Source of the DNA: Bradyrhizobium oropedii
GTDB taxonomy: Bacteria; Pseudomonadota; Alphaproteobacteria; Rhizobiales; Xanthobacteraceae
DNA length: 62,501 bases
Reading direction: 5' to 3'
Assembly (NCBI RefSeq): GCF_020889685.1
Contig: NZ_JACMYO010000023.1
Location: 1 to 62,501 of the forward strand
The notes below the pieces were generated by a model. It was given only the letters and a program-made list of their open reading frames with translations, had not been told where the DNA came from and made no database searches. The translations under genes and the position numbers were made by a program. Positions 53,222 through 62,169 of this stretch are shown piece after piece (position 1 is the first letter of the stretch; each line of letters begins with the position of its first letter).

Positions 53222-53400
53222 TCGCATAAGGTTCATTACGCGAACCGTGTCTCTCGCGACGAGTTCGCCCTGCCGTGTTCCGCAGGCGCAGCGCTAGGGG
53301 TGCAGACTCGAATCCAGCGCGAATGACTCAGATCCAACCAAGATCGACAAGCGCGACCAATTCCTTGACCGCGGCATTCGCACAACCAGCCTTATGCGAA
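53221..53400. repeat. pair of 24-bp palindromic sites resembling tyrosine-recombinase cores
   Basis: Site one: TTCGCATAA, a 6-base spacer GGTTCA, TTACGCGAA (53221-53244). Site two: TTCGCACAA, spacer CCAGCC, TTATGCGAA (53377-53400). Each has two 9-base arms in inverted orientation around six bases, as in XerC/D-type or integrase core sites. The outermost arms are exact reverse complements. They enclose 132 bases without an ORF of note. Confidence 0.65.
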
Positions 53401-53935
53401 GTCGAGCTCGCGTCAAAGCGCCTAAAGTGACCCGTCGTCTGGGATCGGTCGCCGTCACGCGAGAGTGTGGAATGGCGAGTGCCAAAATCGAGTCCAGCCA
53501 GTGCCAAATTCCAGCGTGGAGCACAGTCGGTGCAGCAGAAGCGGTGGTTGTTCTCGGTGAATAGCCAAGATTATCTTGCGAGGTAAATGTCGCCTCGGAT
53601 TTCACTTATCAAGCAAATTGCGGTATTTTTGTACCTCTATTCGATCCCGTCCTGCCTGCTCCCGGTCAGATCGCGTCTGCGAGAACACCGCTGGCTGGGT
53701 CGGGAAGACGCGCAAAATTTGCGCAGGTTGCTATCCTCGGCTGGCTTGTGCTCAGCAGCCCAGGAATTCAAAAATTCGATTTATCAGTATTGATGTAGGC
53801 CGCAATCTGAGTGCGAGCCATAACTTCCGCACTACCAGTTTGTGGTTTTCCAAATCACGCTTCGTTCCATTGTTTTCGATTGTGCGTGGCGCGGAGGTTT
53901 TCCAAAAAACGTTAGCATCTCCTACGAGTGCAAAG
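53401..53935. other. gene-free AT-richer stretch left of the tRNA remnant
   Basis: No supported protein or RNA gene is visible. Base composition is lower in GC than the flanks, and the ORFs lack coding signs. It probably holds island-border DNA. Confidence 0.45.
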
Positions 53936-53976
53936 AATTTTAAGTCCCTTGCGTCTACCAGTTCCGCCACGTCCGC
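53936..53976 (-). pseudogene. 5' half of a tRNA-Leu(UAA) gene
   Basis: Read on the minus strand the sequence is GCGGACGTGGCGGAACTGG and TAGACGCAAGGGACTTAAAA, i.e. acceptor 5' strand, D-arm, anticodon 5' stem and the loop with anticodon TAA. After the anticodon the sequence no longer gives the normal 3' stem, variable arm, T-arm or the pairing partner of GCGGACG. The gene is broken at or near the anticodon loop. tRNA-Leu genes are common integration targets, so this is likely a border of inserted DNA. Confidence 0.8.
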
Positions 53977-54200
53977 GTTGCGCCAGGCGCGCCGACTTCT
54001 AGCGCGTTTGGGCGCAGAGTGGAATTGCGATTATCCGGTGCTAACAAGTGCGCTTTCAAAGGCTTAAGCTGCGGCCTGCAATTCCATTTGCGTCGGCGGC
54101 CGAGCGTTGGGATAAGCAGCGCGCCGCCGCGATTGGGCCTCAATCCGGACACCGGCGGCTGCTTTAGGCAATCTCAACACAGTCGGATTAAGTAAGCTGA

Positions 54201-54632
54201 ATGTCTGTTCGTTTCCCACGCCGCCCGAATCTGCTGCGCGCGGCAGCCGTTGTTGTGCTGCTCACGTCCGGCGCGGGCGTTTCCGGCTGCGCACAGATCG
54301 GCGACAGCGTGCCGTCGGCGTTCGCTGATCCCGCCAAATACGACCTCTATGATTGCAAGCAGCTCGAGACCGAGCGCAAGGGCCTCGCGAGCCGCGCAGA
54401 GGCTCAGGAAAAGCTGATGGCCAAGGCGGAGACCGGCGTCGGCGGGACCGTGGTCTCGGAGGTGGTCTATCGCAACGAGCTGGTCTCGATCCACGCCCAG
54501 CAGCGGCTTGCGGAGCAGGCCTGGCGCAGCAACAAGTGCCATGAAAGCCCGCCAGACGCTCCGGCGGCCGCACCCGTGGCGCCCACGCCGGCGGCGAGTG
54601 GCCCGCGTGCACCGCGAGGCCTCATCCACTAA
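54201..54632 (+). CDS. putative lipoprotein
   Basis: The 143-residue protein has an N-terminal hydrophobic segment and a lipobox-like end (AAAVVVLLTSGAGVSGC, Cys at about residue 29). The mature part holds YDCKQLETERKGLASRAEAQ, KLMAKAETGVGGTVVSEVVY and a proline/alanine-rich C-terminus. It probably sits at the membrane facing the periplasm. The function is unknown. This is the first intact gene after the tRNA remnant. Confidence 0.75.
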   Translation: MSVRFPRRPNLLRAAAVVVLLTSGAGVSGCAQIGDSVPSAFADPAKYDLYDCKQLETERKGLASRAEAQEKLMAKAETGVGGTVVSEVVYRNELVSIHAQQRLAEQAWRSNKCHESPPDAPAAAPVAPTPAASGPRAPRGLIH

Positions 54633-54695
54633 GTCGGCGCCTTGGCGCAAAGCGGATTGCGGTTCGCGCAGGTACGGCGCGCTCAGCCGGACAGC

Positions 54696-55898
54696 TCAGG
54701 CGCGCCAGTCGTAGATCCAGTCCTGCCGCGCCAGCATGCGCTGCGGACCGATGGCGCGGATCGCAAGGTCGCGCGCCACCGCCAACGGTCCGCTCAAATG
54801 ATAGATGCGGCCCTGCTGCCGCGCCATACGCTGCACCTTCAGCGCGCGCGCGCGTCGCATCCGGGCGTAGCGCTTCAGCGCGGCGGGAATATTTGCGGTG
54901 TTCTCCCCGGTGCTGTCGCTCAACGCTTTTGCGAGCACGGCCGCGTCCTCGATCGCCATACCGGCGCCTTGCGCGGCAAACGGCAACATCGCATGCGCGG
55001 CGTCGCCGAGCAGCGTCACCGCGCCTTCGCTCCAGCGGCCGATGTCGGGCAGGGTGAACAATGCCCATTTGCGCCAGCCATCGACCGCGCCGATCAGCAT
55101 CCGGGCCGTCGCGGGCCAGCGCGCGGTGGCGAACGCAGCCTTGATCTCGTTGATCTCGCCGGGCGCGCTCCAGCCCGGCCGGTTCCAGGTGCCTGATACG
55201 ATCGCGACCACATTGATCTGGCGTCCGGCCGAGATCGGATAGGCCACGAGATGGGCGTCCGGCCCCATCCACAGTTGCACGCGCGGTGCGGTGTATTCAC
55301 GCGGCAGGGCGTTTGCGTCGAGCGTGCCACGCCAGGCGATCAGGCCGGAGAATTGCGGCTGTACATCTGGAAACAAATGTCCACGCACCGACGACCAGAT
55401 GCCGTCGGCGCCGATCAGCGCAACGGCCAATTCCTCCTGGCGTGAATTGCCGCGGCGCTGCACGACCGTCAGGCCCTTGGCGTGCTTGGTCACATCCTCG
55501 AACTGGCAGCCGAGCCGCAGGTCGATATCGGGATGGTCGTTGACGGCGGCCTGCAACGCGGCCTGCAGATCGGCGCGGTGGATCACCCAATAGGGAGCGC
55601 CGGCGCGGAACTCGGCGGCCTGGCCGAGCGGCATGCGTGCGATCTCGCCACCGGCGCGCGCGCTCAGGATGTTGACGGATTCCGGCGTGACCGCGCGCCG
55701 CGCAAGCGGTTCCTTGAGCCCGAGCTCGACCAGGATGCGGCTGGCGTTGGGAGAGAGCTGGATGCCGGCGCCGGCTTCCTCGAGCCGCTCGGCCTTCTCC
55801 AGCACCACGACGCGAAAGCCTTGTGCCGCCAGTGTCAGCGACGCCGTCAGTCCTCCGATTCCGGCGCCGGCAACGATGACGGTTCGCGTCAGCGCCAC
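54696..55898 (-). CDS. FAD-dependent monooxygenase (salicylate hydroxylase-like)
   Basis: The 400-residue protein has the FAD-binding GxGxxG in VIVAGAGIGGLTASLTLA, the DG motif in ALIGADGIWSSVRGHLF, and the GD motif in LLGDAAHAMLPFAAQGAGMA. These are diagnostic of class A flavin monooxygenases, which hydroxylate aromatic acids using NADH or NADPH. The substrate cannot be read from the sequence. A small zinc-finger gene lies upstream on the same strand with seven bases between them, so co-transcription is likely. Confidence 0.93.
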   Translation of the reverse strand: MALTRTVIVAGAGIGGLTASLTLAAQGFRVVVLEKAERLEEAGAGIQLSPNASRILVELGLKEPLARRAVTPESVNILSARAGGEIARMPLGQAAEFRAGAPYWVIHRADLQAALQAAVNDHPDIDLRLGCQFEDVTKHAKGLTVVQRRGNSRQEELAVALIGADGIWSSVRGHLFPDVQPQFSGLIAWRGTLDANALPREYTAPRVQLWMGPDAHLVAYPISAGRQINVVAIVSGTWNRPGWSAPGEINEIKAAFATARWPATARMLIGAVDGWRKWALFTLPDIGRWSEGAVTLLGDAAHAMLPFAAQGAGMAIEDAAVLAKALSDSTGENTANIPAALKRYARMRRARALKVQRMARQQGRIYHLSGPLAVARDLAIRAIGPQRMLARQDWIYDWRA

Positions 55899-55905
55899 GG
55901 AACGG

Positions 55906-56151
55906 TCAGGCGACCTTGTCTTTCAGCACGCATTCCGGTGGCCGCGCTTCGCCGGCGGCGAGGTCGGATGCGAAACGATAGAGCGTCGAGCAATACGGGC
56001 AGATGATCTCGTTGTCGTTGCCGAGGTCGAGGAACACGTGCGGATGGTCGAACGGCGGGTTGGCGCCCACGCACATGAACTCCTGCGATCCGATCTCGAT
56101 CACCGAGACACCGGCATCGTTATGGAAGTGCGGGACGACGTGGTCGGACAT
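55906..56151 (-). CDS. zf-CHCC zinc-finger domain protein
   Basis: ATG 56151 after AAGGTGAGA gives 81 residues. The protein has IEIGSQEFMCVGANPPFDHP, HVFLDLG and EIICPYCSTLYRF: the C-H-C-C ligand set of the zf-CHCC family, related to the mitochondrial complex I 13-kDa subunit. Alphaproteobacterial members are abundant small proteins. It lies directly upstream of the monooxygenase gene. Confidence 0.88.
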   Translation of the reverse strand: MSDHVVPHFHNDAGVSVIEIGSQEFMCVGANPPFDHPHVFLDLGNDNEIICPYCSTLYRFASDLAAGEARPPECVLKDKVA

Positions 56152-56400
56152 ATTCTCACCTTGGTGGCAACGATGGGCAGACGCAATCAATAGCATGCGG
56201 CATCGTGAAATGCCGCGCACCATACTGGCGGGAACAGTTGATTCCTAGAGCCCCGATGGCTCATTTGCTCATGCAAATTCGACACAATCTTGTCGTCCCA
56301 GAGAAGCCCTTCTTTGGTCGGAGCCGTTGTGTCTCAAAAACGGCACACTATTTCCACAGCGACTTGAACAAGGCGACTTAAACGTGAGATTTCCAGCGGA

Positions 56401-57534
56401 ATGAACGGGGTGCGCCTCAGTCTTGCGGTGGCCGGCCTGGCTGCGAGCGCTGCGGTGGGCGCGGCCATTTGGCCGCATGCCCGTGACGCTGGCGCGCTGC
56501 TGTCAGCGCGGGACGATCCGGCCGCGCTCGCCGACCTCAGGCTCAATTCCGTCCTGCGCAACAACCCGGCGTTGATCTCCGACAATATCGAGGCGGCACT
56601 CGCAGCCGGCGATGCCGACCTTGCGACGAGCTTTGTCGCGCTCGCGAGCGAGAAGAAGATCGCGCTCAATGATGAGCTCACAAGGCGCGTCGACGACGCG
56701 CGTGCCGAACAGTCATCCACCACGCATTTCGCCAAAGGGTTCGCCACCGGGCTCGTGACCGGCAATGCCGACGATATCGCAAGCCTCTCCGGCACGGTCG
56801 CGGGCGACCTGTTCGTGTTCGGTGATGTCAGGGACGTCGTGCGCGAGGGCAAGCACCTCGTGATGGGCGAGGACACCGACCAGCTGGTGCTTGGCCTTGC
56901 CGCCGCCGGGCTTGCCGTGACCGCCGCGACTTATGTTTCGGTCGGCGGCGCCGCGCCGCTGCGTGCCGGGCTGACGCTGGTCAAGGATACGCGCAAGGCC
57001 GGACGGCTGAGCGAGGGCATGATCGAATGGGCCGGACGCTCGACGCGCGAGGTCGTCGACCAGCCGGCGCTGCGCGAGGCGGTCGCATCCGGCTCGGTGC
57101 TTCGGCCTGCGGAAACTGCAACCGCGATCCGCGCGGCATTCCGCGCCGAGAAAGCCGGCGCATTGGTGCGCGTCGCCAAGGACGTCGGACGGATCGGCGA
57201 GGCGGCCGGGGTTCGCGCCGCGCGGGACACGCTCAAGGTCGCGGAGAACCCGCAGGAGATCGCGCGTGCGGCCCGCATCGCCGAGGCGAAGGGCGGCCAG
57301 ACCCGCGCGATCCTGAAGCTGCTTGGCCGCGGCGCGCTGCTGCTGGCGGCGGGTGCATTCAATCTATCCATGTGGCTGTTCGGCGCGCTGCTTGCGCTGT
57401 TCGGCTTCCTGTCGTCGATCAAGGCCACCACCGAGCGGACCACGGCGTGGTGGCTCCGACGACGCAAGGCGTTGCGCCTGAAGCGGCAGCTGGCCGCCAC
57501 AGCTACTCTGGCGAGTATGCCCGTTCAGGGCTAA
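56401..57534 (+). CDS. hypothetical membrane protein
   Basis: The 377-residue protein has an N-terminal hydrophobic helix (LSLAVAGLAASAAVGAAIW), a central hydrophobic region (QLVLGLAAAGLAVTAATYVS), and a C-terminal pair (ALLLAAGAFNLSMWLFGALL). Charged helical linkers separate them. There is no catalytic motif. ATG 56401 is preceded by weak ribosome binding sequence (CAGCGGA). Core gene, function unknown. Confidence 0.8.
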   Translation: MNGVRLSLAVAGLAASAAVGAAIWPHARDAGALLSARDDPAALADLRLNSVLRNNPALISDNIEAALAAGDADLATSFVALASEKKIALNDELTRRVDDARAEQSSTTHFAKGFATGLVTGNADDIASLSGTVAGDLFVFGDVRDVVREGKHLVMGEDTDQLVLGLAAAGLAVTAATYVSVGGAAPLRAGLTLVKDTRKAGRLSEGMIEWAGRSTREVVDQPALREAVASGSVLRPAETATAIRAAFRAEKAGALVRVAKDVGRIGEAAGVRAARDTLKVAENPQEIARAARIAEAKGGQTRAILKLLGRGALLLAAGAFNLSMWLFGALLALFGFLSSIKATTERTTAWWLRRRKALRLKRQLAATATLASMPVQG

Positions 57535-57601
57535 ACTTGCGGTCGCCGGTCGATCGCAAATCCCCAATCCCAAATCCCGATCCCAAGAAAAAACGGAATG
57601 G

Positions 57602-58357
57602 ATGATGCCGAGTTTCCATCACGGCGATGTTGAGATTGCCTATATCGACGAAGGCGACGGCGAGCCGATCGTGCTCGTGCACGGCTTTGCCTCGAGCAAG
57701 AACGTCAACTGGATCTATCCGACCTGGGTGTCGGATCTCGTCAAGGCCGGCCGTCGCGTCATCGCGCTGGACAATCGCGGCCACGGTGAATCCGCCAAGC
57801 TCTACGACGTCGAGCAGTACGAGATCGCGACCATGGCAAGCGACGTGATCGCGCTGATGGATCATCTCGGAATCGCGCGCGCCGACATCATGGGATATTC
57901 GCTGGGCTCGCGGATGACCGCGATCCTGGCGCGCGAACATTCCGATCGGGTGCGCTCGGCGATCCTGGGGGGCATCGGCATCGGGCTGATCGAGGGCGGC
58001 GGTCCCGGCGAGGCCGTCGCGCTGGCGCTGGAGGCGCCGTCGCTCGACGATGTCACCGATCCGGTCGGGCGCACCTTCCGCGCCTTTGCCGATCAGACCC
58101 GCTCCGACCGCCGCGCGCTCGCGGCCTGCCTGCGCGGCTCGCGCCGGTTGATGACGCGCGAGGAGGCGGCCGGCATCCGCGTGCCGGTTCTGATCGCGGT
58201 CGGCAGCAAGGACGAGATCGCGGGCTCGGCGTCAGCGCTCGGCCGGGTCATTCCGGGGTCGGAGGTGCTCGACATTCCGAACCGCGACCACATGCGGGCG
58301 GTCGGCGACAAGGTCTACAAGACCGGGGTCATCGACTTCCTGTCGCGGCGAGAATAG
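57602..58357 (+). CDS. alpha/beta hydrolase
   Basis: The 251-residue protein has the alpha/beta hydrolase set: IVLVHGFASSKNVNWIYPTW (oxyanion HGF), ALDNRGHGESAK, the nucleophile elbow IMGYSLGSRMTAIL (Ser at about 99), and the catalytic His in DIPNRDHMRAVG near the end. It is cytoplasmic. The 3' end overlaps the converging membrane-protein gene by 126 bases. Substrate unknown. Confidence 0.9.
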   Translation: MMPSFHHGDVEIAYIDEGDGEPIVLVHGFASSKNVNWIYPTWVSDLVKAGRRVIALDNRGHGESAKLYDVEQYEIATMASDVIALMDHLGIARADIMGYSLGSRMTAILAREHSDRVRSAILGGIGIGLIEGGGPGEAVALALEAPSLDDVTDPVGRTFRAFADQTRSDRRALAACLRGSRRLMTREEAAGIRVPVLIAVGSKDEIAGSASALGRVIPGSEVLDIPNRDHMRAVGDKVYKTGVIDFLSRRE

Positions 58358-59749
58358 CCCGTCGGCAACGTTCTCGTCATCGTCCCTGGCAAAGGCGCGC
58401 GTAGCCGCGATCAGCACCACGAAGGTCGCGACCCACACCATGCGCGCGCCGTAGCGGTCGTGCGGCCCCGAGATCACGCCGCAGATGACGGCATTGCCGA
58501 GCAGAGCGAGCGTGATCGTGCCCGCCAATAGCGTCAGATCGTCGAGCCGTCGCTGCCACAGCCCGCGGCCGAACAGCAGCACGACCAGCAGCATCGAGGC
58601 CAGCGCGACCGGCACGTGGATGCGGTTGATGGCGGTGAAGTCGAGATGCCATTTTTGCTGCCGCGCCGCGCGCATCGGCGCTACCTGCGCGGGAATGTAG
58701 CGCTCGATGATGCCGTAGGTGTGCGGGATCCAGCCACTGGTGCCTTCGCCGGTTGCGACATGCATCAGCTGGTCGACGGTTGCGGTCAGCGCCGCCTTGG
58801 CCTGCCATTCCGGATATTCGGCCAGCGAACGCTGCACGATGTAGCCCATCTCGTCGTTCAGTCCCTTGAAGCGGCCGAGCGTGTTGAACATGCTGTGGCC
58901 CCACAGGAAGTCATCGGCGGTCGGCGGCAACTCGTTGCGATAGGGGCAGAGCTTCAGGTTCTCCTTCGCGCAGTTGTCACGCAGATATTGCGTGACGATG
59001 CCATCCTGCAGCATGCGGCCGAAGGCGACGCCGATGCCGCCGGGTGTCCAGGCGAGCTGTCCGGACAGCGCGAAATTCGCCGCCAGCAGCATCGCGGCAC
59101 CCGCGACGGTGGTGAGGCTGCCTTGCACGAGGCTTGCGACCGGGATGCGGCGGCCGAGCCACGGACGCATCATCCAGCCGACGCAGCACAGGCCAAGCAG
59201 CACCGCGAGCGTCGCGCTGTGTGTGGCGGCCGAAAACGCGGTGAAGCCAAACAGCACCGCCTTCTCCAGCGTCGAGATCCTGTCACCGCAGAGCACGAGG
59301 ATGAAGAGCGCGAGCACCGAAAGGCCGGCAAAGATGTCGGTCAGCAGCATGCTTGCGAGCCATGGCAGCGCGGTGGTCGCGATCAGCGCGAGGCTTATCG
59401 CGATCAGCCGGACCGGGCGAGCGAGGTCGAGCACGCGCAGCGTCAGCTGCAGGATCCACAGCGTCGCCAGCGTCTGGACGCCGAGGTTGAACCAGAAGCC
59501 CGATGCTTCGCCGAGATGGAGGTAGATGCCGAACACGGTGGACCGGCTCGGCACCAGATAGCCCTCGTACCAGCGCGCCAGATAGCCGCCGGTATCCCAC
59601 TGGAGCAGCGGATAGCCGTTCCAGAAGGCAGGGGCGAGCAGGAGCAGGGGGATGGCAATGGTGGCGACCCAGACCGACCGGGCATCGGTCAGGCGGGCCC
59701 GTAGACTCCGGGTATTGATGATGTTTCCCCCTTTATTGGGGCCGACCAT
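58232..59749 (-). CDS. multi-spanning membrane protein
   Basis: ATG 59749 is used (ATG 59797 lies further upstream), giving 505 residues. It has about ten hydrophobic segments (IPLLLLAPAFWNGYPLLQWD, LIAISLALIATTALPWLASM, LAVLLGLCCVGWMMRPWLG) and a large loop with YRNELPPTADDFLWGHS. The layout resembles GT-C-like or other polytopic proteins of unknown function. Its last 42 codons overlap the opposite-strand hydrolase gene, and this C-terminal part (NVADGLFSPRQEVDDPG) has no conserved look, so the real protein may be shorter in function. Confidence 0.8.
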   Translation of the reverse strand: MVGPNKGGNIINTRSLRARLTDARSVWVATIAIPLLLLAPAFWNGYPLLQWDTGGYLARWYEGYLVPSRSTVFGIYLHLGEASGFWFNLGVQTLATLWILQLTLRVLDLARPVRLIAISLALIATTALPWLASMLLTDIFAGLSVLALFILVLCGDRISTLEKAVLFGFTAFSAATHSATLAVLLGLCCVGWMMRPWLGRRIPVASLVQGSLTTVAGAAMLLAANFALSGQLAWTPGGIGVAFGRMLQDGIVTQYLRDNCAKENLKLCPYRNELPPTADDFLWGHSMFNTLGRFKGLNDEMGYIVQRSLAEYPEWQAKAALTATVDQLMHVATGEGTSGWIPHTYGIIERYIPAQVAPMRAARQQKWHLDFTAINRIHVPVALASMLLVVLLFGRGLWQRRLDDLTLLAGTITLALLGNAVICGVISGPHDRYGARMVWVATFVVLIAATRAFARDDDENVADGLFSPRQEVDDPGLVDLVADRPHVVAVRNVEHLRPRNDPAER

Positions 59750-59946
59750 GCCCAAAACCACACTGCGGACGAAATCCGCCAATAGTTGCAGACGCACGGC
59801 TTGATTTCGGCAAAATCCCGACCAATTCCCCTAGACGCCGGTCCGGGGAGCGTTCGGCTGGGGTTTACCGTGCTAAGCCTTCCCGGGACGCGCTGGGTCC
59901 ATCGTGCTATAACGCACGTCAGAACAACCGAATTGCGAGAGCAGCT

Positions 59947-60774
59947 ATGGCAGTTCATCAGGTCAATCCGCAGGGTGCGAAGCTGGCTTCGCTCGATCCG
60001 ATCTGGGAGCGGATCCGCGGCGAGGCGGAAGATATCCTGCGGCGCGAGCCTGAGCTCGCAACCTTCATCTATGCGACCGTGCTGCATCATGAGCGCCTGG
60101 AAGATTCGGTGGTCCATCGCATTGCCGAGCGGCTCGATCACGCCGCGCTGTCGGGCGACCTGATCCGCCAGACCTATAGCGAGGCGCTGCGCGACGAGCC
60201 CGATCTCGGCAACGCCTTCCGCGCCGACCTCGTCGCCGTCTATGACCGCGATCCTGCGACGTCGCGCTTCATCGACCCCTTGCTCTACTTCAAGGGCTTT
60301 CACGCGCTGCAGACCCATCGTCTCGCGCACTGGCTCTTTCAGAAGGGCCGCAACGATTTTGCCTTCTACCTGCAGAGCCGCTCGTCGGCGGTGTTCCAGA
60401 CCGACATCAACCCGGCGGCCAGGATCGGCCGCGGCATCTTCCTCGATCACGCCACCGGTTTCGTCTGCGGCGAGACCGCCGTCATCGATGACGACGTCTC
60501 GATCCTGCATGGCGTCACGCTCGGCGGCACCGGCAAGGAGAACGAGGATCGCCATCCGAAGATCCGCCACGGCGTGCTGATCGGCGCTGGCGCCAAGATC
60601 CTCGGCAATATCGAGATCGGTCATTGTGCGCGCATCGCGGCGGGCTCGGTCGTGGTCAAGCCCGTGCCGCACAACGTCACGGTTGCGGGCGTGCCGGCGA
60701 AAATCGTCGGCGAGGCCGGCTGTGCCGAGCCGTCGCGCACCATGGACCAGATGCTCAATGCGATCGGGCTTTGA
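59947..60774 (+). CDS. cysE: serine acetyltransferase
   Basis: CysE makes O-acetylserine from serine and acetyl-CoA for cysteine synthesis. The 275-residue protein has the N-terminal helical domain (WERIRGEAEDILRREPELAT) and the left-handed hexapeptide-repeat domain with PAARIGRGIFLDHATGFVCG (catalytic His), ETAVIDDDVSILHGVTLGGT and GTGKENEDRHPKI. The end has VVVKPVPHNVTVAGVPAKIV. All known catalytic segments are present. It stands alone, followed by a DUF3126-type gene. Confidence 0.96.
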   Translation: MAVHQVNPQGAKLASLDPIWERIRGEAEDILRREPELATFIYATVLHHERLEDSVVHRIAERLDHAALSGDLIRQTYSEALRDEPDLGNAFRADLVAVYDRDPATSRFIDPLLYFKGFHALQTHRLAHWLFQKGRNDFAFYLQSRSSAVFQTDINPAARIGRGIFLDHATGFVCGETAVIDDDVSILHGVTLGGTGKENEDRHPKIRHGVLIGAGAKILGNIEIGHCARIAAGSVVVKPVPHNVTVAGVPAKIVGEAGCAEPSRTMDQMLNAIGL

Positions 60775-60911
60775 TTTCATTCGCTTTCTGATCGGCGGCA
60801 CGCTTTAGCGTGTGCGCAACATCACGTCGCCAAAGCCTGAAAAGGCTCTGGCGATCTTTGCCGTCTCGTCCTAAAACTCCCCCGAAAATCATCGATCGAT
60901 TGGAGACGGCA

Positions 60912-61130
60912 GTGGACGTTCAGGAAGTCAGGAAGCTCGACGCGTATCTCAAACGCGTGTTCAGCAATCCCAAGATCCGCGTTGTGCCGCGGCCCAAGAA
61001 GGACGACTCCGCCGAGGTCTATATCGGCGAGGAGTTCATCGGCGTGCTGTTCGTCGACGACGAGGACGATGATCGCTCGTTCCAGTTCCAGATGGCCATT
61101 CTGGAAGAAGACCTGAGCGAGCAAGGCTGA
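60912..61130 (+). CDS. DUF3126-family protein
   Basis: GTG 60912 after GGAG gives 72 residues and fits the family better than the upstream start at 60810. The protein reads VRKLDAYLKRVFSNPKIRVV, DDSAEVYIGEEFIGVLFVDD and SFQFQMAILEEDL. DUF3126 genes lie beside cysE in many Rhizobiales as I recall. Function unknown. Confidence 0.85.
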   Translation: MDVQEVRKLDAYLKRVFSNPKIRVVPRPKKDDSAEVYIGEEFIGVLFVDDEDDDRSFQFQMAILEEDLSEQG

Positions 61131-61149
61131 AGAGCCTTGCCCAAGTTCG

Positions 61150-61229
61150 TCATTGCGAGGAGCGAAGCGACGAAGCAATCCATGTCACCGCTCGCGGAAA
61201 TATGGATTGCTTCGCTTCGCTCGCAATGA
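61150..61229. repeat. REP-like palindrome between converging genes
   Basis: The arms TCATTGCGA (61150-61158) and TCGCAATGA (61221-61229), together with GAAGCAATCCA (61172-61182) and TGGATTGCTTC (61203-61213), form a long imperfect inverted repeat. The unit TCATTGCGAGGAGCGAAG is a common intergenic repeat of Bradyrhizobium-type genomes. Its position between two converging genes suits a bidirectional transcription end. Confidence 0.8.
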
Positions 61230-61238
61230 CGGCGCAAG

Positions 61239-61949
61239 TCATCCCTTCGCGCTGTGCATCTGCGCGGAGAGGCGGTTCATCGCGGTGGCGATGTCGCGCC
61301 ATTGCACGAGCCAGCTGCGCGGAAAGCGGAAGGTCAGATCGGCGCCCTCGATGCGCTGCTCGCTCAGGCACATGCCGGGCGTCGATGTATCGCGCGTGCA
61401 GCGCGCGGCGAGCTGCGGCTCGGTCGCAGTGAACAGGTCCTCGCCGCCATAGGGCGTGCCGTCGCGGAACGCGCGTGTCGTCAAGCCGTCGTCGGTATTC
61501 GCGCGCTCGTCCAGATAGCGCGGATAGATCGTACGCAGCCGCATCTCCGGCGCCAGTGAATCGTGGTGGGCTGCGATCGACACGAAAATCCTGTCGATCG
61601 GCTGCACCTTGTCCTCGACCGTATCGGCGCTGTAGTGCTTCGGGGCGGCAGGCGCCTCCAGCGACGGATAGAGGAAGCTCAGGTCGACGCGCTCCTGCGG
61701 CCCGGAATGGCGCTGGATCTTCATGCGCACGGCCATGGTCGGCACGTTGAACAGCGTGCCGCCGACGCTCACCGGCAGCCGCGACGGGTCGCTCGGCGGG
61801 ACGGTCGTATACGTTGGCCACAACAGATAGGCGACGAGCGCAATCGCACAGGCCGCGATGACCGCTGAGGCGATGATCGGAACGAGGTGCGCGCGCGGGT
61901 TGCGGCGGGTGTCGCGGGCGAGATGCTGGGCCGTCGAGAGAAGCGTCAT
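61239..61949 (-). CDS. membrane-anchored hypothetical protein
   Basis: ATG 61949 gives 236 residues; the longer frame to 62240 adds an unlikely N-terminus. One transmembrane helix (IIASAVIAACAIALVAYLLW, about residues 24-43) is followed by a soluble domain with TLFNVPTMAVRMKIQRHSGP, RVDLSFLYPSLEAP and LTFRFPRSWLVQWRDIATAM. Probably periplasmic and anchored at the N-terminus. Function unknown. Confidence 0.75.
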   Translation of the reverse strand: MTLLSTAQHLARDTRRNPRAHLVPIIASAVIAACAIALVAYLLWPTYTTVPPSDPSRLPVSVGGTLFNVPTMAVRMKIQRHSGPQERVDLSFLYPSLEAPAAPKHYSADTVEDKVQPIDRIFVSIAAHHDSLAPEMRLRTIYPRYLDERANTDDGLTTRAFRDGTPYGGEDLFTATEPQLAARCTRDTSTPGMCLSEQRIEGADLTFRFPRSWLVQWRDIATAMNRLSAQMHSAKG

Positions 61950-62169
61950 GAACGAGGCAAAGACCAGGTCGAGGGTGGCCGAATCACCTGCCGAATATGC
62001 CACGCGGCGCGGAATTTCCGTACGATTCCAAAGGAATCCCTCAGCGAATGGCCATGCGCAAACGCAGCGCCAGGCGCCGCCGGTTAACCTTTCCTTAAGG
62101 ATGATGTGGCGGCTGGCCGCCAATTCTGCGAAGCAGGAGCGAGTGGCTTGTTGCGTAGCGGAAGTTCCG

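Noticed and set aside
53752..53970. Minus-strand ORF beginning MAELVDARDLKF
   Set aside because: Its first residues are a translation of the tRNA-Leu 5' half, a well-known artefact; the rest has no coding character.
58616..59704. Plus-strand ORF opposite the multi-spanning membrane protein
   Set aside because: Antisense of hydrophobic codons gives a His/Arg/Glu-rich frame; the minus strand has clear membrane helices.
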